64,000 nt of DNA, taken from positions 425,264 through 489,263 of the forward strand of contig CANGIP010000001.1 in the NCBI GenBank assembly GCA_947454105.1, read 5' to 3'. How positions within the stretch are numbered: the first letter of the stretch is position 1; each line of letters starts with the position of its first letter. The notes under the pieces were generated by a model. The model was not told the DNA's origin, did no database searches, and saw only the letters and a list, made by a program, of their open reading frames with translations. Positions 44,098 to 52,877 of this stretch are shown piece after piece. The position numbers and the translations under genes are program-made. The stretch is from Actinomycetota bacterium (GTDB taxonomy: Bacteria > Actinomycetota > Acidimicrobiia > Acidimicrobiales > Ilumatobacteraceae).

Positions 44098-45024
44098 GTG
44101 TCGTCGAAAAAACTTGGTGTCATATGGATGCTCATCAGCGCCAGCGCATATTCGATGTTCACCATTTTCGGCAAAACCGTTCTTAAAGAACTTGATGCCG
44201 TTGATGTTTTACTGTGGCGCTTCTTCATTGCAGTTCCTGCTGCATGGATTTTCATCGTTATCCGTCATCGCCGTGGTGGCCCGAGTCCGTTCTCGGTGGC
44301 ATGGAAACCCCGTTTTGCGGCCGGTCTCGTTTTCGGTTCGGTGTCGTGGTTAGGTTTTGCCGCGCTTGACCGTATGCCTGGTGCGTTATACATCGTCATC
44401 ATTTACACCTACCCCGCCATGGTTGCCGTCGGTGCATCTCTCTTAGGACGACCCGCATCAAAACACGTGTGGATTGCAGTAGCGATCACTCTCGTTGGTA
44501 TCGCACTCACAGTTCCAGAAGTTCTTGATGGCGCTGGTGGGGCAACAATTCTTGGACTCGTGCTGACCCTCGGTAACGCGGTGATGTATGCCGCATACAT
44601 GATCTTCAGCGAACGTTTAGTGAGAGGCGATCAAGCTGGTGATGGTCTAGTGGCATCAGCATGGAGTTTGACTGGATCGTTGGCGTTCGCTGCCGTTATC
44701 GCAGTCATCAAATGGCCGCCCGACTTTCCAAATACTTTCAACGGAATTGGATCAATATTTGGATTAGCCCTCATCAGTACGGTCATTGCCAGTATGGGAT
44801 TCTTCTTAGGCGTTCGACATCTTGGGCCGGCTTCGGCAGCGCTTGTGGCAACAACCGAGCCAGTGCTCACGTTGATTTGGGTTGTCGTCATTCTCGGAGA
44901 TTCACTCAAAGCCATTCAGTTACTCGGAGCCGCACTTGTCATCGTTGGAGTGGTGTGGTCACAACGCACGCCGAGTGAATTCACAGATGGTGACGCCGCC
45001 GATGTTCATTCAACAAGTGCTTGA
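44098..45024 (+). CDS. EamA/DMT family transporter
   Basis: 308 residues from GTG 44098. Ten predicted membrane helices form two EamA repeats: GVIWMLISASAYSMFTIFGKTVL ... ALYIVIIYTYPAMVAVGASLLGRP and LGLVLTLGNAVMYAAYMIFSERL ... LGPASAALVATTEPVLTLIWVVVILGD. Drug/metabolite transporters of this kind export small solutes or amino acids. The gene is 12 bp after the GGDEF protein. Its 3' end overlaps the convergent exported-protein gene by 19 bp. Confidence 0.9.
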   Translation: MSSKKLGVIWMLISASAYSMFTIFGKTVLKELDAVDVLLWRFFIAVPAAWIFIVIRHRRGGPSPFSVAWKPRFAAGLVFGSVSWLGFAALDRMPGALYIVIIYTYPAMVAVGASLLGRPASKHVWIAVAITLVGIALTVPEVLDGAGGATILGLVLTLGNAVMYAAYMIFSERLVRGDQAGDGLVASAWSLTGSLAFAAVIAVIKWPPDFPNTFNGIGSIFGLALISTVIASMGFFLGVRHLGPASAALVATTEPVLTLIWVVVILGDSLKAIQLLGAALVIVGVVWSQRTPSEFTDGDAADVHSTSA

Positions 45025-45854
45025 AGTTCGTCAACCCTCAATGCGATAAACGAGCTCGTTGTATACGACGGCAACGAACCACTTCCGCCGGTGTTTGATG
45101 TCCACGAGATTTCCCAATCAACTGACACAACACCAACGAAGACTCCCCCATCGCGGCTGGCGGATGAATGCTGAAAGGTGTACATACACGGAGATGTCGC
45201 TTCGTCACCAATCGCAACGCTCCATTGAATGCCAGGCCCTTCACACTCCATTGCTCCGACTAACCCACCATTCAATGTTCCGTCATCTTGAGTCATGAAA
45301 CGAAGTCGAACAGGAGTTGCAGTTGTACGTGCCCACGCCGAACCAAACACTGTCGGAACCCACGCCATCGCTGTTACTGAATGCCACCAGTCAGTATTCG
45401 CCCATATCCACATCCCAACATTCACTACGACATGATCAGTTGGTGGAGCGGTCATCACCGATGGTTGAGGTAATCGACCTCTCACCAAGATCGCTGCATT
45501 CTGAGCCAGTTGTACAGAGGACGGACGCGGAATCCACACCAACGTCATTCCACCATCTGGTGCGTGTCGTTCATATAGGTCGTAACGAATTGAACCGACC
45601 AACTTCGTAATTCCAGTTGTTGCTCCGATGCCGCTGTCGTAAATGGTTGCCGGTACCCATCGATATCCCGATGAATCAACACCAGACCCGTTCGGTGGCG
45701 AAGATGTTTGAACACCGGCCCATATCGAACCACCATCGGCGCCACCACTTCCAACCGGTGCATCGACAGCAAGTACTTGACGATGCACATCTGCACAGAC
45801 CACCACAAGCAATGAAACGATAAGGCCGACCAGACTCATGCGTCGAAGTTGCAT
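45006..45854 (-). CDS. exported protein of unknown function
   Basis: 282 residues from ATG 45854, with GGAGGA at SD distance; the longer frame to 45875 adds seven residues. An N-terminal signal sequence (LVGLIVSLLVVVCADV) is followed by a beta-rich, Trp/Gly-rich mature region, with no domain I recognise. It has only two cysteines in the mature part (MECEG, SPCMY), which may form a disulfide. It overlaps the preceding lipoprotein gene by 19 bp, so both are expressed together. Confidence 0.7.
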   Translation of the reverse strand: MQLRRMSLVGLIVSLLVVVCADVHRQVLAVDAPVGSGGADGGSIWAGVQTSSPPNGSGVDSSGYRWVPATIYDSGIGATTGITKLVGSIRYDLYERHAPDGGMTLVWIPRPSSVQLAQNAAILVRGRLPQPSVMTAPPTDHVVVNVGMWIWANTDWWHSVTAMAWVPTVFGSAWARTTATPVRLRFMTQDDGTLNGGLVGAMECEGPGIQWSVAIGDEATSPCMYTFQHSSASRDGGVFVGVVSVDWEISWTSNTGGSGSLPSYTTSSFIALRVDELQALVE

Positions 45855-46423
45855 AAGTCCTCCTCGGTTGTCCATCGAGTGGGAGTGCCCTTATTCCAAA
45901 GCCAGTGATCATCGACCTTGACCAATGTGAAAGTCACCAATGAGCTCATCATTGAGTCATCAAAAATGATGTCGCCATCAACCAACACCACATCATCGGT
46001 AATGCAGGTATCTACAAGAGCACTTGAATCAGAGAGGGCCTGCGTTTTGTCAATTTGATAGCGAATTGAACCGCCACCGGTCGCGGTGATGTGAGCACTT
46101 CGTCGCGTCTCCATGAGCTGCTTAAGGTCTTGATAGATCGGACTGTTCACTTCGGTGAAGGTCGCGACATCACATGAATATGGATCTCGACCACACTCAA
46201 TTCGTGCTTGCATCAATTGAGCGAATGAACTCTCAAGGTCTTCAGCGACTGTCAAAGTGGTCAGTTCAATTTTTTCTGCGGGCGCCGTTGTTGTTGAGCG
46301 AACGTTTGAAGTTGTCTCAAGCGGATCAGGCGCTGTACCGGGCAGTTCACCAACGACGGCACCTGATGTTCCACCACACGCACCCAAAACCCATAACGCT
46401 GTTATCAACCATCTTCGTTTCAT
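45836..46423 (-). CDS. lipoprotein of unknown function
   Basis: 195 residues from ATG 46423 with GAAGGGAAG upstream. The signal ends in lipobox VLGACGG. A Thr/Pro-rich linker (about 25 residues) leads to a compact domain with four cysteines (IECGRDPYSCD, DTCITDD, DLCNF). Repeats of TVAEDLESSFAQLMQARIE and SIRYQIDKTQALSDSSALVDTCI resemble a cystatin/NTF2-like alpha-beta fold, which I cannot confirm. It is translationally coupled to the next exported protein. Confidence 0.7.
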   Translation of the reverse strand: MKRRWLITALWVLGACGGTSGAVVGELPGTAPDPLETTSNVRSTTTAPAEKIELTTLTVAEDLESSFAQLMQARIECGRDPYSCDVATFTEVNSPIYQDLKQLMETRRSAHITATGGGSIRYQIDKTQALSDSSALVDTCITDDVVLVDGDIIFDDSMMSSLVTFTLVKVDDHWLWNKGTPTRWTTEEDLCNFDA

Positions 46424-46534
46424 CAATCTTCCCTTCGTGCCGACACTGTGGGAATGCGGAACCCCACAACGGTGTCGTTGTCCAAGAAGATGACGAGTTA
46501 AAAACAGACGATCTATAGGTCATATGACCTAGAA

Positions 46535-46583
46535 AAAGAATTCACCCGCTGCTGGCGAGACTGGTCTCGTCAACAGCGGGTGA
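46535..46583 (-). terminator. rho-independent terminator after lipoprotein A
   Basis: On the minus strand a 10 bp stem (positions 46574-46583 with 46542-46551; TCACCCGCTG and its complement) encloses an inner GAGAC/GTCTC stem. A run TTCTTTTT follows the hairpin on that strand. The same structure is found after lipoprotein B. Confidence 0.85.
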
Positions 46584-46671
46584 TTCAGTTGTTACAGGTT
46601 GTGTTTCGAAATAGAACGAAACGGTCAACTATCAGGGCATTGTGGTGTCGGCACTACCGTCATCGGCAGTC
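46541..46671. repeat. duplicated 3' region, copy A (about 130 bp)
   Basis: This segment covers the terminator, the 3' untranslated region and the last codons (GSADTTMP) of lipoprotein A. It aligns over its full length to 47107-47235 with roughly 90% identity by eye. Confidence 0.85.
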
Positions 46672-46991
46672 GCGCCACTCAAGTCCAAACAGTCGTTGCC
46701 AATCTTCTCAACTGCGGCCTGACCCTTTTCTGAGACTCCGTAGTCGGCCGGGTTCCCATCGGAATCCATGTTGTCCGTCAAAAGCTGAATGTCCTCGCTG
46801 CTGAGAGTGGCTAATTCCTTGATCGCACACTCCGCGTCAAACGTTGCGCCAGCTTCGGTGGCTTTTGCCTCGACCTGTGCCGCCAATGAAGCAACTGCTT
46901 GGGCCTGTGCGTCTGTGGAGTCGTCTCCGCCACAAGCAGTAAAACCAACGAGAGCTGCTGATACAGCCAAAATTCCTAATACCTTTTTCAT
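46632..46991 (-). CDS. small lipoprotein, paralogue A
   Basis: 119 residues. MKKVLGILAVSAALVGFTACGG is a lipoprotein signal with lipobox. The mature region is acidic and mostly helical, with two cysteines (DAECAIKEL, GNDCLDL) that could form a disulfide, and ends DDGSADTTMP. SD GGGAGG is 4 nt upstream. No function is recognised. First 62 nt and the tail with terminator match paralogue B, while the middle has diverged. Confidence 0.75.
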   Translation of the reverse strand: MKKVLGILAVSAALVGFTACGGDDSTDAQAQAVASLAAQVEAKATEAGATFDAECAIKELATLSSEDIQLLTDNMDSDGNPADYGVSEKGQAAVEKIGNDCLDLSGATADDGSADTTMP

Positions 46992-47006
46992 GTCGCCTCC
47001 CAGCGC
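46945..47006. repeat. 62 bp identical 5' segment, copy A
   Basis: Identical base for base to 47501-47562. It includes the RBS, start codon and signal-peptide codons of lipoprotein A. Confidence 0.95.
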
Positions 47007-47100
47007 CTAGATGTGAATGCAATATGTGATTACAAATTGCCCCCGCACCCTAACAACTAACCTTTTGAATGTCCGAGATCCCCCTCGCCGGGCCTCGTGA

Positions 47101-47149
47101 AACAAATCACCCGCTGTCAGCGAGATTTGTCTCGTGAACAGCGGGTGAT
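47101..47149 (-). terminator. rho-independent terminator after lipoprotein B
   Basis: Stem of 10 bp (47140-47149 with 47108-47117) with inner CGAGA/TCTCG, followed on the minus strand by a T-rich TTTGTTTC. It separates B from A, so each gene is probably its own unit. Confidence 0.8.
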
Positions 47150-47235
47150 TCAGTTGTTACAAGTTGTGTTTCGAAATAGATCGAAACGGGCAACTATCAG
47201 GGCATGGTGGTGTCGGCGCTACCGTCATCAGCTCC
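47107..47235. repeat. duplicated 3' region, copy B (about 130 bp)
   Basis: Matches 46541-46671. It contains the terminator and the last codons of lipoprotein B. Confidence 0.85.
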
Positions 47236-47547
47236 GCCGTCGGCAGCGTCTGTTTCAGTCGCACAATCTTTGAGAGCTGAGAGATACATGGCTTGACCCT
47301 CTTCGGAAAGCTTCTCTGCATCACCATCATTAACAATGATGTTCAGATCGTCTTGGCTCATATCTGCGAACGTCTCGAGGGCACAGTCTCGGTCAACGGC
47401 GAATACATCACCTTCTTTTGTTTGTGAGATCTTGTCGGCGGCCAACTCCGGTGTTCCCTGAACAGAAGATCCACCATCATCTCCACCACAGGCACTGAAT
47501 CCAACGAGAGCTGCTGATACAGCCAAAATTCCTAATACCTTTTTCAT
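47197..47547 (-). CDS. small lipoprotein, paralogue B
   Basis: 116 residues from ATG 47547; the upstream frame to 47586 adds 13 residues ahead of a good SD and is rejected. The signal and lipobox match paralogue A (GFSACGG). The mature core differs but keeps two cysteines in the same order (DRDCALETF, LKDCATE), and the tail ends DDGSADTTMP. Function unknown. Conserved ends and a divergent core suggest duplication with later gene conversion or relaxed core. Confidence 0.75.
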   Translation of the reverse strand: MKKVLGILAVSAALVGFSACGGDDGGSSVQGTPELAADKISQTKEGDVFAVDRDCALETFADMSQDDLNIIVNDGDAEKLSEEGQAMYLSALKDCATETDAADGGADDGSADTTMP

Positions 47548-47562
47548 GTCGCCTCCCAGCGC
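47501..47562. repeat. 62 bp identical 5' segment, copy B
   Basis: Identical to 46945-47006; covers RBS and signal-peptide codons of lipoprotein B. Confidence 0.95.
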
Positions 47563-47654
47563 GTTCGTTATGTGTGTAATATGCAATTGCGTATTACAAA
47601 GTCACTATAACAAGGCTCCCTAGAAAACAGGGGTATTTCAACTTTTAGGCCAGA

Positions 47655-47990
47655 TCAGCTGCCGACGGCGCAATCAAAAGTTGATTGAAGGGCTGCCACT
47701 CCCTCTTCAGAAATCTCGAGAGTAGCCATGTCGACTGAGCCATCGACCAAGCCAGCAAGATTGCCCACCACCAGCGCCAGGTCGGCTTCGCTGAGTTTGT
47801 TCACGACATCCGAGACGCATGCCTGATCAATAGTGACGTCAGACTCTGCGGCCGAACTAATGAGGGCATCTACAACCTTCTTCGCATCGCCTGATCCGGA
47901 ACCTGATCCACTGCCGCCGTCATCGCCACCACACGATGACAAGCCAATCACGGCAACCGCTGAAACCATTAAACCGACAAACTTCTTCAC
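47655..47990 (-). CDS. small lipoprotein, paralogue C
   Basis: 111 residues from GTG 47990, with GGAGG 5 nt upstream. MKKFVGLMVSAVAVIGLSSCGG is a lipoprotein signal. A Gly/Ser linker precedes a domain with two cysteines (IDQACVSDV, STFDCAVG). It shares the small acidic architecture and the LSEADL/ISEEG pattern of paralogues A and B (LSSEDI, VSEKG; MSQDDL, LSEEG) but lacks the near-identical ends. It is the more distant third copy. Confidence 0.7.
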   Translation of the reverse strand: MKKFVGLMVSAVAVIGLSSCGGDDGGSGSGSGSGDAKKVVDALISSAAESDVTIDQACVSDVVNKLSEADLALVVGNLAGLVDGSVDMATLEISEEGVAALQSTFDCAVGS

Positions 47991-48037
47991 TTTTGCCTCC
48001 AGGCGATTGCGTAAATATTTGCCCTGACCTTAGTCAA

Positions 48038-50029
48038 CTAGGTTGACGCCAACGCAGCTTTTTCTTGTTTCGCCAATTCTTTTTCACGCCGCTTTTCGGC
48101 CACTTGAAGTCGAATGCCGCCAGCGATTCCTTCTGGGTTCATGATGGCCGTAAAGATCAACAGCACGCCACCAATGAGAACTTCCCAACTGCCCATACTG
48201 CCGATGACTTGATTCATTCCATAGAACGCCACGCCAGCAGTTGCAGTGATTCCTGCAGTCACCGCGCCACTCACACTGGTAATACCGCCGAGGTACGCCA
48301 CCGATAGTGCAGTGAGCGACGCCATGACTCCGTACGACAGGTCGGATACAGAACCAAAGCGATAAGCAATCAAGGTTCCGCCAACGCCAGCAATAAATGA
48401 AGAGAAAGCAAACATCATCATCTTGACTCTGGTGACATTGATGCCAACAGCGGCGGCGGCTCGTTCATTACCACGCACCGCCAACATCACTCGACCTGAA
48501 CCGGCGCGCCTGATATTGGCAACAGCGATACACAACAACACAAGGATGGCGACTAGAAAGATTCCGAAGATTGGCCGAGACACCTTGTTGCCGAATACCA
48601 ATCCGAAATCCCAAGGCCCAAGTTTTGGATTCGGGATCTTTGCTCCGCCAGTCGAAATATCACCAATCACAGATGGGTTTTTAAAGACGAATTCGGCGAT
48701 AGCGACTCCACCAGCCAATGTGACAATCGCCAGATTCGTACCTCGAACTCGCAAGGCTGGGAAACCGACCAATAGCCCAAACAACATGGCTCCGAGCGAT
48801 GCAATGATCGGCGCAATCGGGAAAGGAATGTCGTACCGCATGGCAAGTTTTGATAACGCAAAACCAGCGATTCCGGCAAACGCCATTTGTGCAAGTGAAG
48901 TCTGACCACCAAAACCAGTCAACACCACCAACGACAGTGCCAGCACCGACGCAATGAGTGTCGTCATCAGAGCAGCCCGCCAGAGCGGCCCAAATGCAAA
49001 GAGACCGACTAACGCCAACCCTGTTGGAACCAAAACCGAAAATAGAGTGATTCGTGCCTGTGGAACAGATGGAAGTTTCCAACTACTCACTGCACCACGT
49101 TCGGGGAGACGCTCACCTAAGAGCACCATCGTCACGATAATCACGATGAACGGAATGCCTTCACGGGCACCATATTCAGGGAACCAACTGATGTCATTTT
49201 GCAACTTTGTGCAAATTGATTGACCCATGCCAATCAAAACACCAGTGATCAACGTTGGCCAGTAGTTCTGGAATTTTCCGATCAGTGCCGCGCCTAAAGC
49301 TGGGATCAAGAATGCGAACGTAAAAATCGTTGAGTTCAATTGCACTTGAGGCGCAGCAAGAATTGCAATCAGTGATGTGACAACCGAAGAAATCACCCAG
49401 CCAAGGCCGGCGAGAAAATCGGGTGAATAACCCAGTAACACGGCACCTTTTTCATTTTCGGCCGAAGCTCGAGTCGCGAGTCCGATCCGCAAGAACTTAC
49501 TTGCCATCCACAAAACTGCGGCGAGCACAAGAACGATGCCGAACAACCACAGGCCATCACGCGGAATTGTCAGGTTGCCAGTAATTGTGACTGGTTCTCG
49601 CGGAAGAATCGGTGCGACGCGCATCGCAGTCACATCTTGGAAGCGCCGTTCAACAAGTGTGATGAAGACAAGGATGAGACCGACACTGGCCACCACTTTG
49701 GCGAGTGCGGGAGCTTGTCTTAATGGTTTAAAGACAAGTAGGTAAACCGCCAAACCAATGATTGCTGCGGTGAGTAAAGCAAGAATCAGCGCCCAGCGAA
49801 AACCAACATCGTCTCCGAAGTGATAACGACCAGGCAACCCAGGAATGGGAAATGGATATGAACCGTTGCGCAACTCTGCATATACGTACGTACTCCACAT
49901 AGCCATGGATCCGGCGGCGAAGTTCACGACGCCGGATCCTTGGTATGTGATCACCATGCCCAAACCGAGGGCAGCGATGATGGCACCTGCGCCACTGCCG
50001 AGCAGTAGATAAAAGAGATAGTCAGTCAT
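48038..50029 (-). CDS. branched-chain amino acid ABC permease, LivH-LivM fusion
   Basis: 663 residues with about 16-18 hydrophobic segments. The first half matches LivH (GLGMVITYQGSGVVNFAAGSMAMW). After about residue 330 a second permease (LivM) begins and holds VVLTGFGGQTSLAQMAFAGIAGFAL and RAAAAVGINVTRVKMMMFAFSSFIAGVGG. Both halves are typically separate proteins. AGGA precedes the ATG. It is downstream of a substrate-binding protein. No LivG/LivF ATPase gene is in the window. Confidence 0.92.
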   Translation of the reverse strand: MTDYLFYLLLGSGAGAIIAALGLGMVITYQGSGVVNFAAGSMAMWSTYVYAELRNGSYPFPIPGLPGRYHFGDDVGFRWALILALLTAAIIGLAVYLLVFKPLRQAPALAKVVASVGLILVFITLVERRFQDVTAMRVAPILPREPVTITGNLTIPRDGLWLFGIVLVLAAVLWMASKFLRIGLATRASAENEKGAVLLGYSPDFLAGLGWVISSVVTSLIAILAAPQVQLNSTIFTFAFLIPALGAALIGKFQNYWPTLITGVLIGMGQSICTKLQNDISWFPEYGAREGIPFIVIIVTMVLLGERLPERGAVSSWKLPSVPQARITLFSVLVPTGLALVGLFAFGPLWRAALMTTLIASVLALSLVVLTGFGGQTSLAQMAFAGIAGFALSKLAMRYDIPFPIAPIIASLGAMLFGLLVGFPALRVRGTNLAIVTLAGGVAIAEFVFKNPSVIGDISTGGAKIPNPKLGPWDFGLVFGNKVSRPIFGIFLVAILVLLCIAVANIRRAGSGRVMLAVRGNERAAAAVGINVTRVKMMMFAFSSFIAGVGGTLIAYRFGSVSDLSYGVMASLTALSVAYLGGITSVSGAVTAGITATAGVAFYGMNQVIGSMGSWEVLIGGVLLIFTAIMNPEGIAGGIRLQVAEKRREKELAKQEKAALAST

Positions 50030-50081
50030 GTCTTATGTCCTCTTCGTCTCGTGTGCTCGACAGTGGCTTAGTTATTAGTGA

Positions 50082-51452
50082 TCAGGGAAGGTACGGGCTG
50101 CTGTCAAGCATGTCCGAGCCAGTAACAGCCGCGAGGTCATCGACTGGTCCAACGACTCCATCACCCTTATACATCGCGAATGGGAAAACGAATGAACAAA
50201 CAGCCGGATACTTGGCGTTTGATCCACAAGCGATTGGTGTATTGCCACCAAAGAGGAACAGTCCTTTAGCCGTCTTCAAGTAATCGAACAATGCCTGACC
50301 AGACATTTCAATTCCTTCGTCAACCATCTTCTTGCCATAGTCAATGAACGACATCCACATCGTGTAGCCAAGGCCACCAAGACCAAGTGCTGCAACAGTG
50401 ACGTCGTCTTCACTCACGCCCATGACGGGAGCAAGAAGCTTCTTCAACAAGGCGCGTTCGGGAGTGTCTTTTTCTGCGGGCAGACCTGCGAAGTACCAAC
50501 CAGTTGCATCGTCGCCAACAACGTCAATGACGTCTTTGTCGGCACAGATGTTGGTGGTGATCACTGGTGTTGTGATTCCAAGCGATGCACGTGCACGCAT
50601 CGTTCCGATACAGCCAGCATCTGAATACAGCGAAACGAGAACATCAGGATTGTTTTCAGTTGCCTGACGCATCAGTCCCTGGAAGCCAGCATCGGTTTCG
50701 TTGTCTCCACCCTTAACTGCATTCCACTTAATGCCAGCGACATCAAGTGCACCTTCAAGTGAAGCTGCAGTTGAGTTAGCACCAGCGTTGTCAGCATGAA
50801 TAATGCCGACCGATGTGGCGTGGAAATAATCCTTGGCCATCGCGGCTGAAGCTGCTTGAGAAGTGGCATTACCACCAGTCAAGAACAACGCATTCGCGGT
50901 GTAGTCCGGAGCAAGAATCGGCAAGACGCCCATCACTGGAATACCAGCGGCGTCATACGTCTTGTAATCAGGGAACAAGTCGAGACCCAAGATGATGAGT
51001 TCAACTCCCTTACCAACAAGTTCTTGCGCGCAAGCTTGTGAAGTTTCAGGGTTGCCCTTAACGACACACGTCTCCAACTTGACTGGTCGATTTCCGAGAC
51101 CGCCATGTTGGTTGGTGTATTCAAGAGCTGCTTCTAAGAATCGACGAATGTCGGGGAAGTCAAGTCCACCCGCTCCGCCTTCGGTATTGACCATACCGAC
51201 CAATATCTCTGGTCCGGTTGGTGGTGGTAATTCAGCCGCGCTCGCTGGAGCATCAGTCACCGGTACATCCGAAGTCATCGGTGCATCAGTCGCTGGAGCT
51301 TCGCTTGTTACCGGTGCTTCGGTCGCCGCTGGCGTACTACCGCCATCGTCACCACCACAGGCAACAAAGAACAGACCACCAGCAACGACCGCGGCAAGCG
51401 CGCGTGAGCGCCACCGTGATCCTGGAGTCCCCAAACTCATGGATCGTGTCAT
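50082..51452 (-). CDS. branched-chain amino acid ABC transporter substrate-binding lipoprotein
   Basis: 456 residues. A signal with lipobox FFVACGG anchors it; a Thr/Ala/Pro linker with repeated APVTSEAPATDAPMTSDVPVTD follows. The LivJ/Peripla_BP_6 domain begins EILVGMVNTEGGAGGLDFPDIRRFLEAALEYTNQHGG and has AAMAKDYFHATSVGIIHADN. The ligand cannot be assigned: such proteins bind amino acids, amides, urea or short acyl compounds. A strong SD (GAGGGGGAA) is present. It lies 52 bp upstream of the permease, in one operon. Confidence 0.93.
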   Translation of the reverse strand: MTRSMSLGTPGSRWRSRALAAVVAGGLFFVACGGDDGGSTPAATEAPVTSEAPATDAPMTSDVPVTDAPASAAELPPPTGPEILVGMVNTEGGAGGLDFPDIRRFLEAALEYTNQHGGLGNRPVKLETCVVKGNPETSQACAQELVGKGVELIILGLDLFPDYKTYDAAGIPVMGVLPILAPDYTANALFLTGGNATSQAASAAMAKDYFHATSVGIIHADNAGANSTAASLEGALDVAGIKWNAVKGGDNETDAGFQGLMRQATENNPDVLVSLYSDAGCIGTMRARASLGITTPVITTNICADKDVIDVVGDDATGWYFAGLPAEKDTPERALLKKLLAPVMGVSEDDVTVAALGLGGLGYTMWMSFIDYGKKMVDEGIEMSGQALFDYLKTAKGLFLFGGNTPIACGSNAKYPAVCSFVFPFAMYKGDGVVGPVDDLAAVTGSDMLDSSPYLP

Positions 51453-51492
51453 ATTTCCCCCTCAGTTGTATGCCGCGGTTTGCGGCGCTTAC

Positions 51493-52833
51493 TTAGTTGG
51501 CCACTGTGGCCGGTACCCAACTGCCGTGGAACCCAAAGGGGATTCGTGGCAATTGAACAGTTGCAATGGGTTCGCTGCTCATGGACTTGGCGTCCACAAT
51601 GACGAACTCACTTGCGTCCTTGTGTTGGTCATAGATGTATGTCATCAAATAACCATCATCTTCAGTCTTTGCATTTTCGGCTGGAGCGAACACGACTTCG
51701 CCACAGGTGCGACCTTTACCGAGTTTGATTTCAGCGCATGTTCCGGCCTGACGGTCGTACTTCAAAATTGCGCCTTCGTCGACTTCACCAAAGCCTGCGT
51801 TACCCATCGACATTTCATAGCCATAACGGTGCTTTTTACCGATCACTGCATCGTTCACTCGTGGGAATTCTGCTCCACGATCGTCGATTTGTTCTTCAGT
51901 GACTTTGCCAGTGGTGGTGTTGATCGTCCAACGCCACAAGTTGGGCGGCGGGAAGTCCATTGCATCTTTTTTCCAGATGTGTTCAAAACGAGCAACATCA
52001 AGAATGATCTTGTCGCCCTCTTCGTAACTGTTCATTGGGTGGAAGACATAACACGGGTTGATGTCGTACCACTTGACTTGTGAATCGTTTCCGTTACGGG
52101 GCATCACACCGAGACGTGCCGGGTATGTGTCGCTCCACGTGATGGGCATCTTGCCTTCGATAGCCAAGTTGAGGTCGAACACTGCGGGCAGGTCCATGAA
52201 CACCACATAATTTTCGGTGATGTTGAAGTCGTGCATCATGGTTGAACCAGTCACGGTAATTTCTTCGCGCTGCACCATTTTGCCGTCGGCCGATACACGG
52301 AAGTACGTGAGGTACGGGGGCAGGGGTGCGTAACCAAATGCCAACATCTCACCCGTTGTCGGACAAATTTTCGGGTGCGCAGTAAAAGCACCCTTCAAGA
52401 CGCCGTTGTAATCGGTTGAACCGATGGTGTTCAAGTTGCCGTCAAGCACATACGGGAAGTGGCCTTCTTCAAGCGCAAGAATCTGGCCGGCGTGTCCAAC
52501 GACATGAGTGTTGGCTTTCGAACACGTCATGTCCATCGTGACCGAGGGATCAAGAATGTTGATCGATGGATCTTTAATGAAAGGTGTTTGTACGTAGCGG
52601 TTGCGATACCACTTCGCTGCACCATCTTGTAGACGAAGGCCGTGAATCATTCCGTCACCAAAGAATGGGTGATCACTCATACCTGTTAACGGATTTGCTC
52701 CATTACGCAAGTAGCGACCGTCAAGTTCGGTGGGAATGCGTCCCACGACTTTCAGATCGGTCAGCGTGAGTTCTTCTTGCGTTGGACGACCATTACCTTG
52801 AAGGTGGGCCGGGATTTCTTCAAGCATTGACAT
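51493..52833 (-). CDS. carotenoid cleavage oxygenase family protein
   Basis: 446 residues from ATG 52833 with AGGAG; the frame to 52911 overlaps the upstream gene. The family cleaves carotenoids, apocarotenoids or stilbenes with a 4-His Fe(II) site. Candidate ligands are in TAHPK, MMHDF, VFHPMNS and GFHGSW. LRNGANPL and FFGDGMIHGLRL are N-terminal family signatures. It is adjacent to a flavin split-barrel gene and a TetR gene. Substrate (carotenoid or lignostilbene) not decidable. Confidence 0.92.
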   Translation of the reverse strand: MSMLEEIPAHLQGNGRPTQEELTLTDLKVVGRIPTELDGRYLRNGANPLTGMSDHPFFGDGMIHGLRLQDGAAKWYRNRYVQTPFIKDPSINILDPSVTMDMTCSKANTHVVGHAGQILALEEGHFPYVLDGNLNTIGSTDYNGVLKGAFTAHPKICPTTGEMLAFGYAPLPPYLTYFRVSADGKMVQREEITVTGSTMMHDFNITENYVVFMDLPAVFDLNLAIEGKMPITWSDTYPARLGVMPRNGNDSQVKWYDINPCYVFHPMNSYEEGDKIILDVARFEHIWKKDAMDFPPPNLWRWTINTTTGKVTEEQIDDRGAEFPRVNDAVIGKKHRYGYEMSMGNAGFGEVDEGAILKYDRQAGTCAEIKLGKGRTCGEVVFAPAENAKTEDDGYLMTYIYDQHKDASEFVIVDAKSMSSEPIATVQLPRIPFGFHGSWVPATVAN

Positions 52834-52877
52834 GATGTGTCTCCTGTGTATGAGGGTTAATGAAGAATGTAAATTGC

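Noticed and set aside
46427..47196. Duplicated hairpins considered as transposon ends or an integron-like cassette site
   Set aside because: Each hairpin has an inner stem and a T-tract on the gene strand, as expected for terminators, and there is no recombinase or recombination core site.
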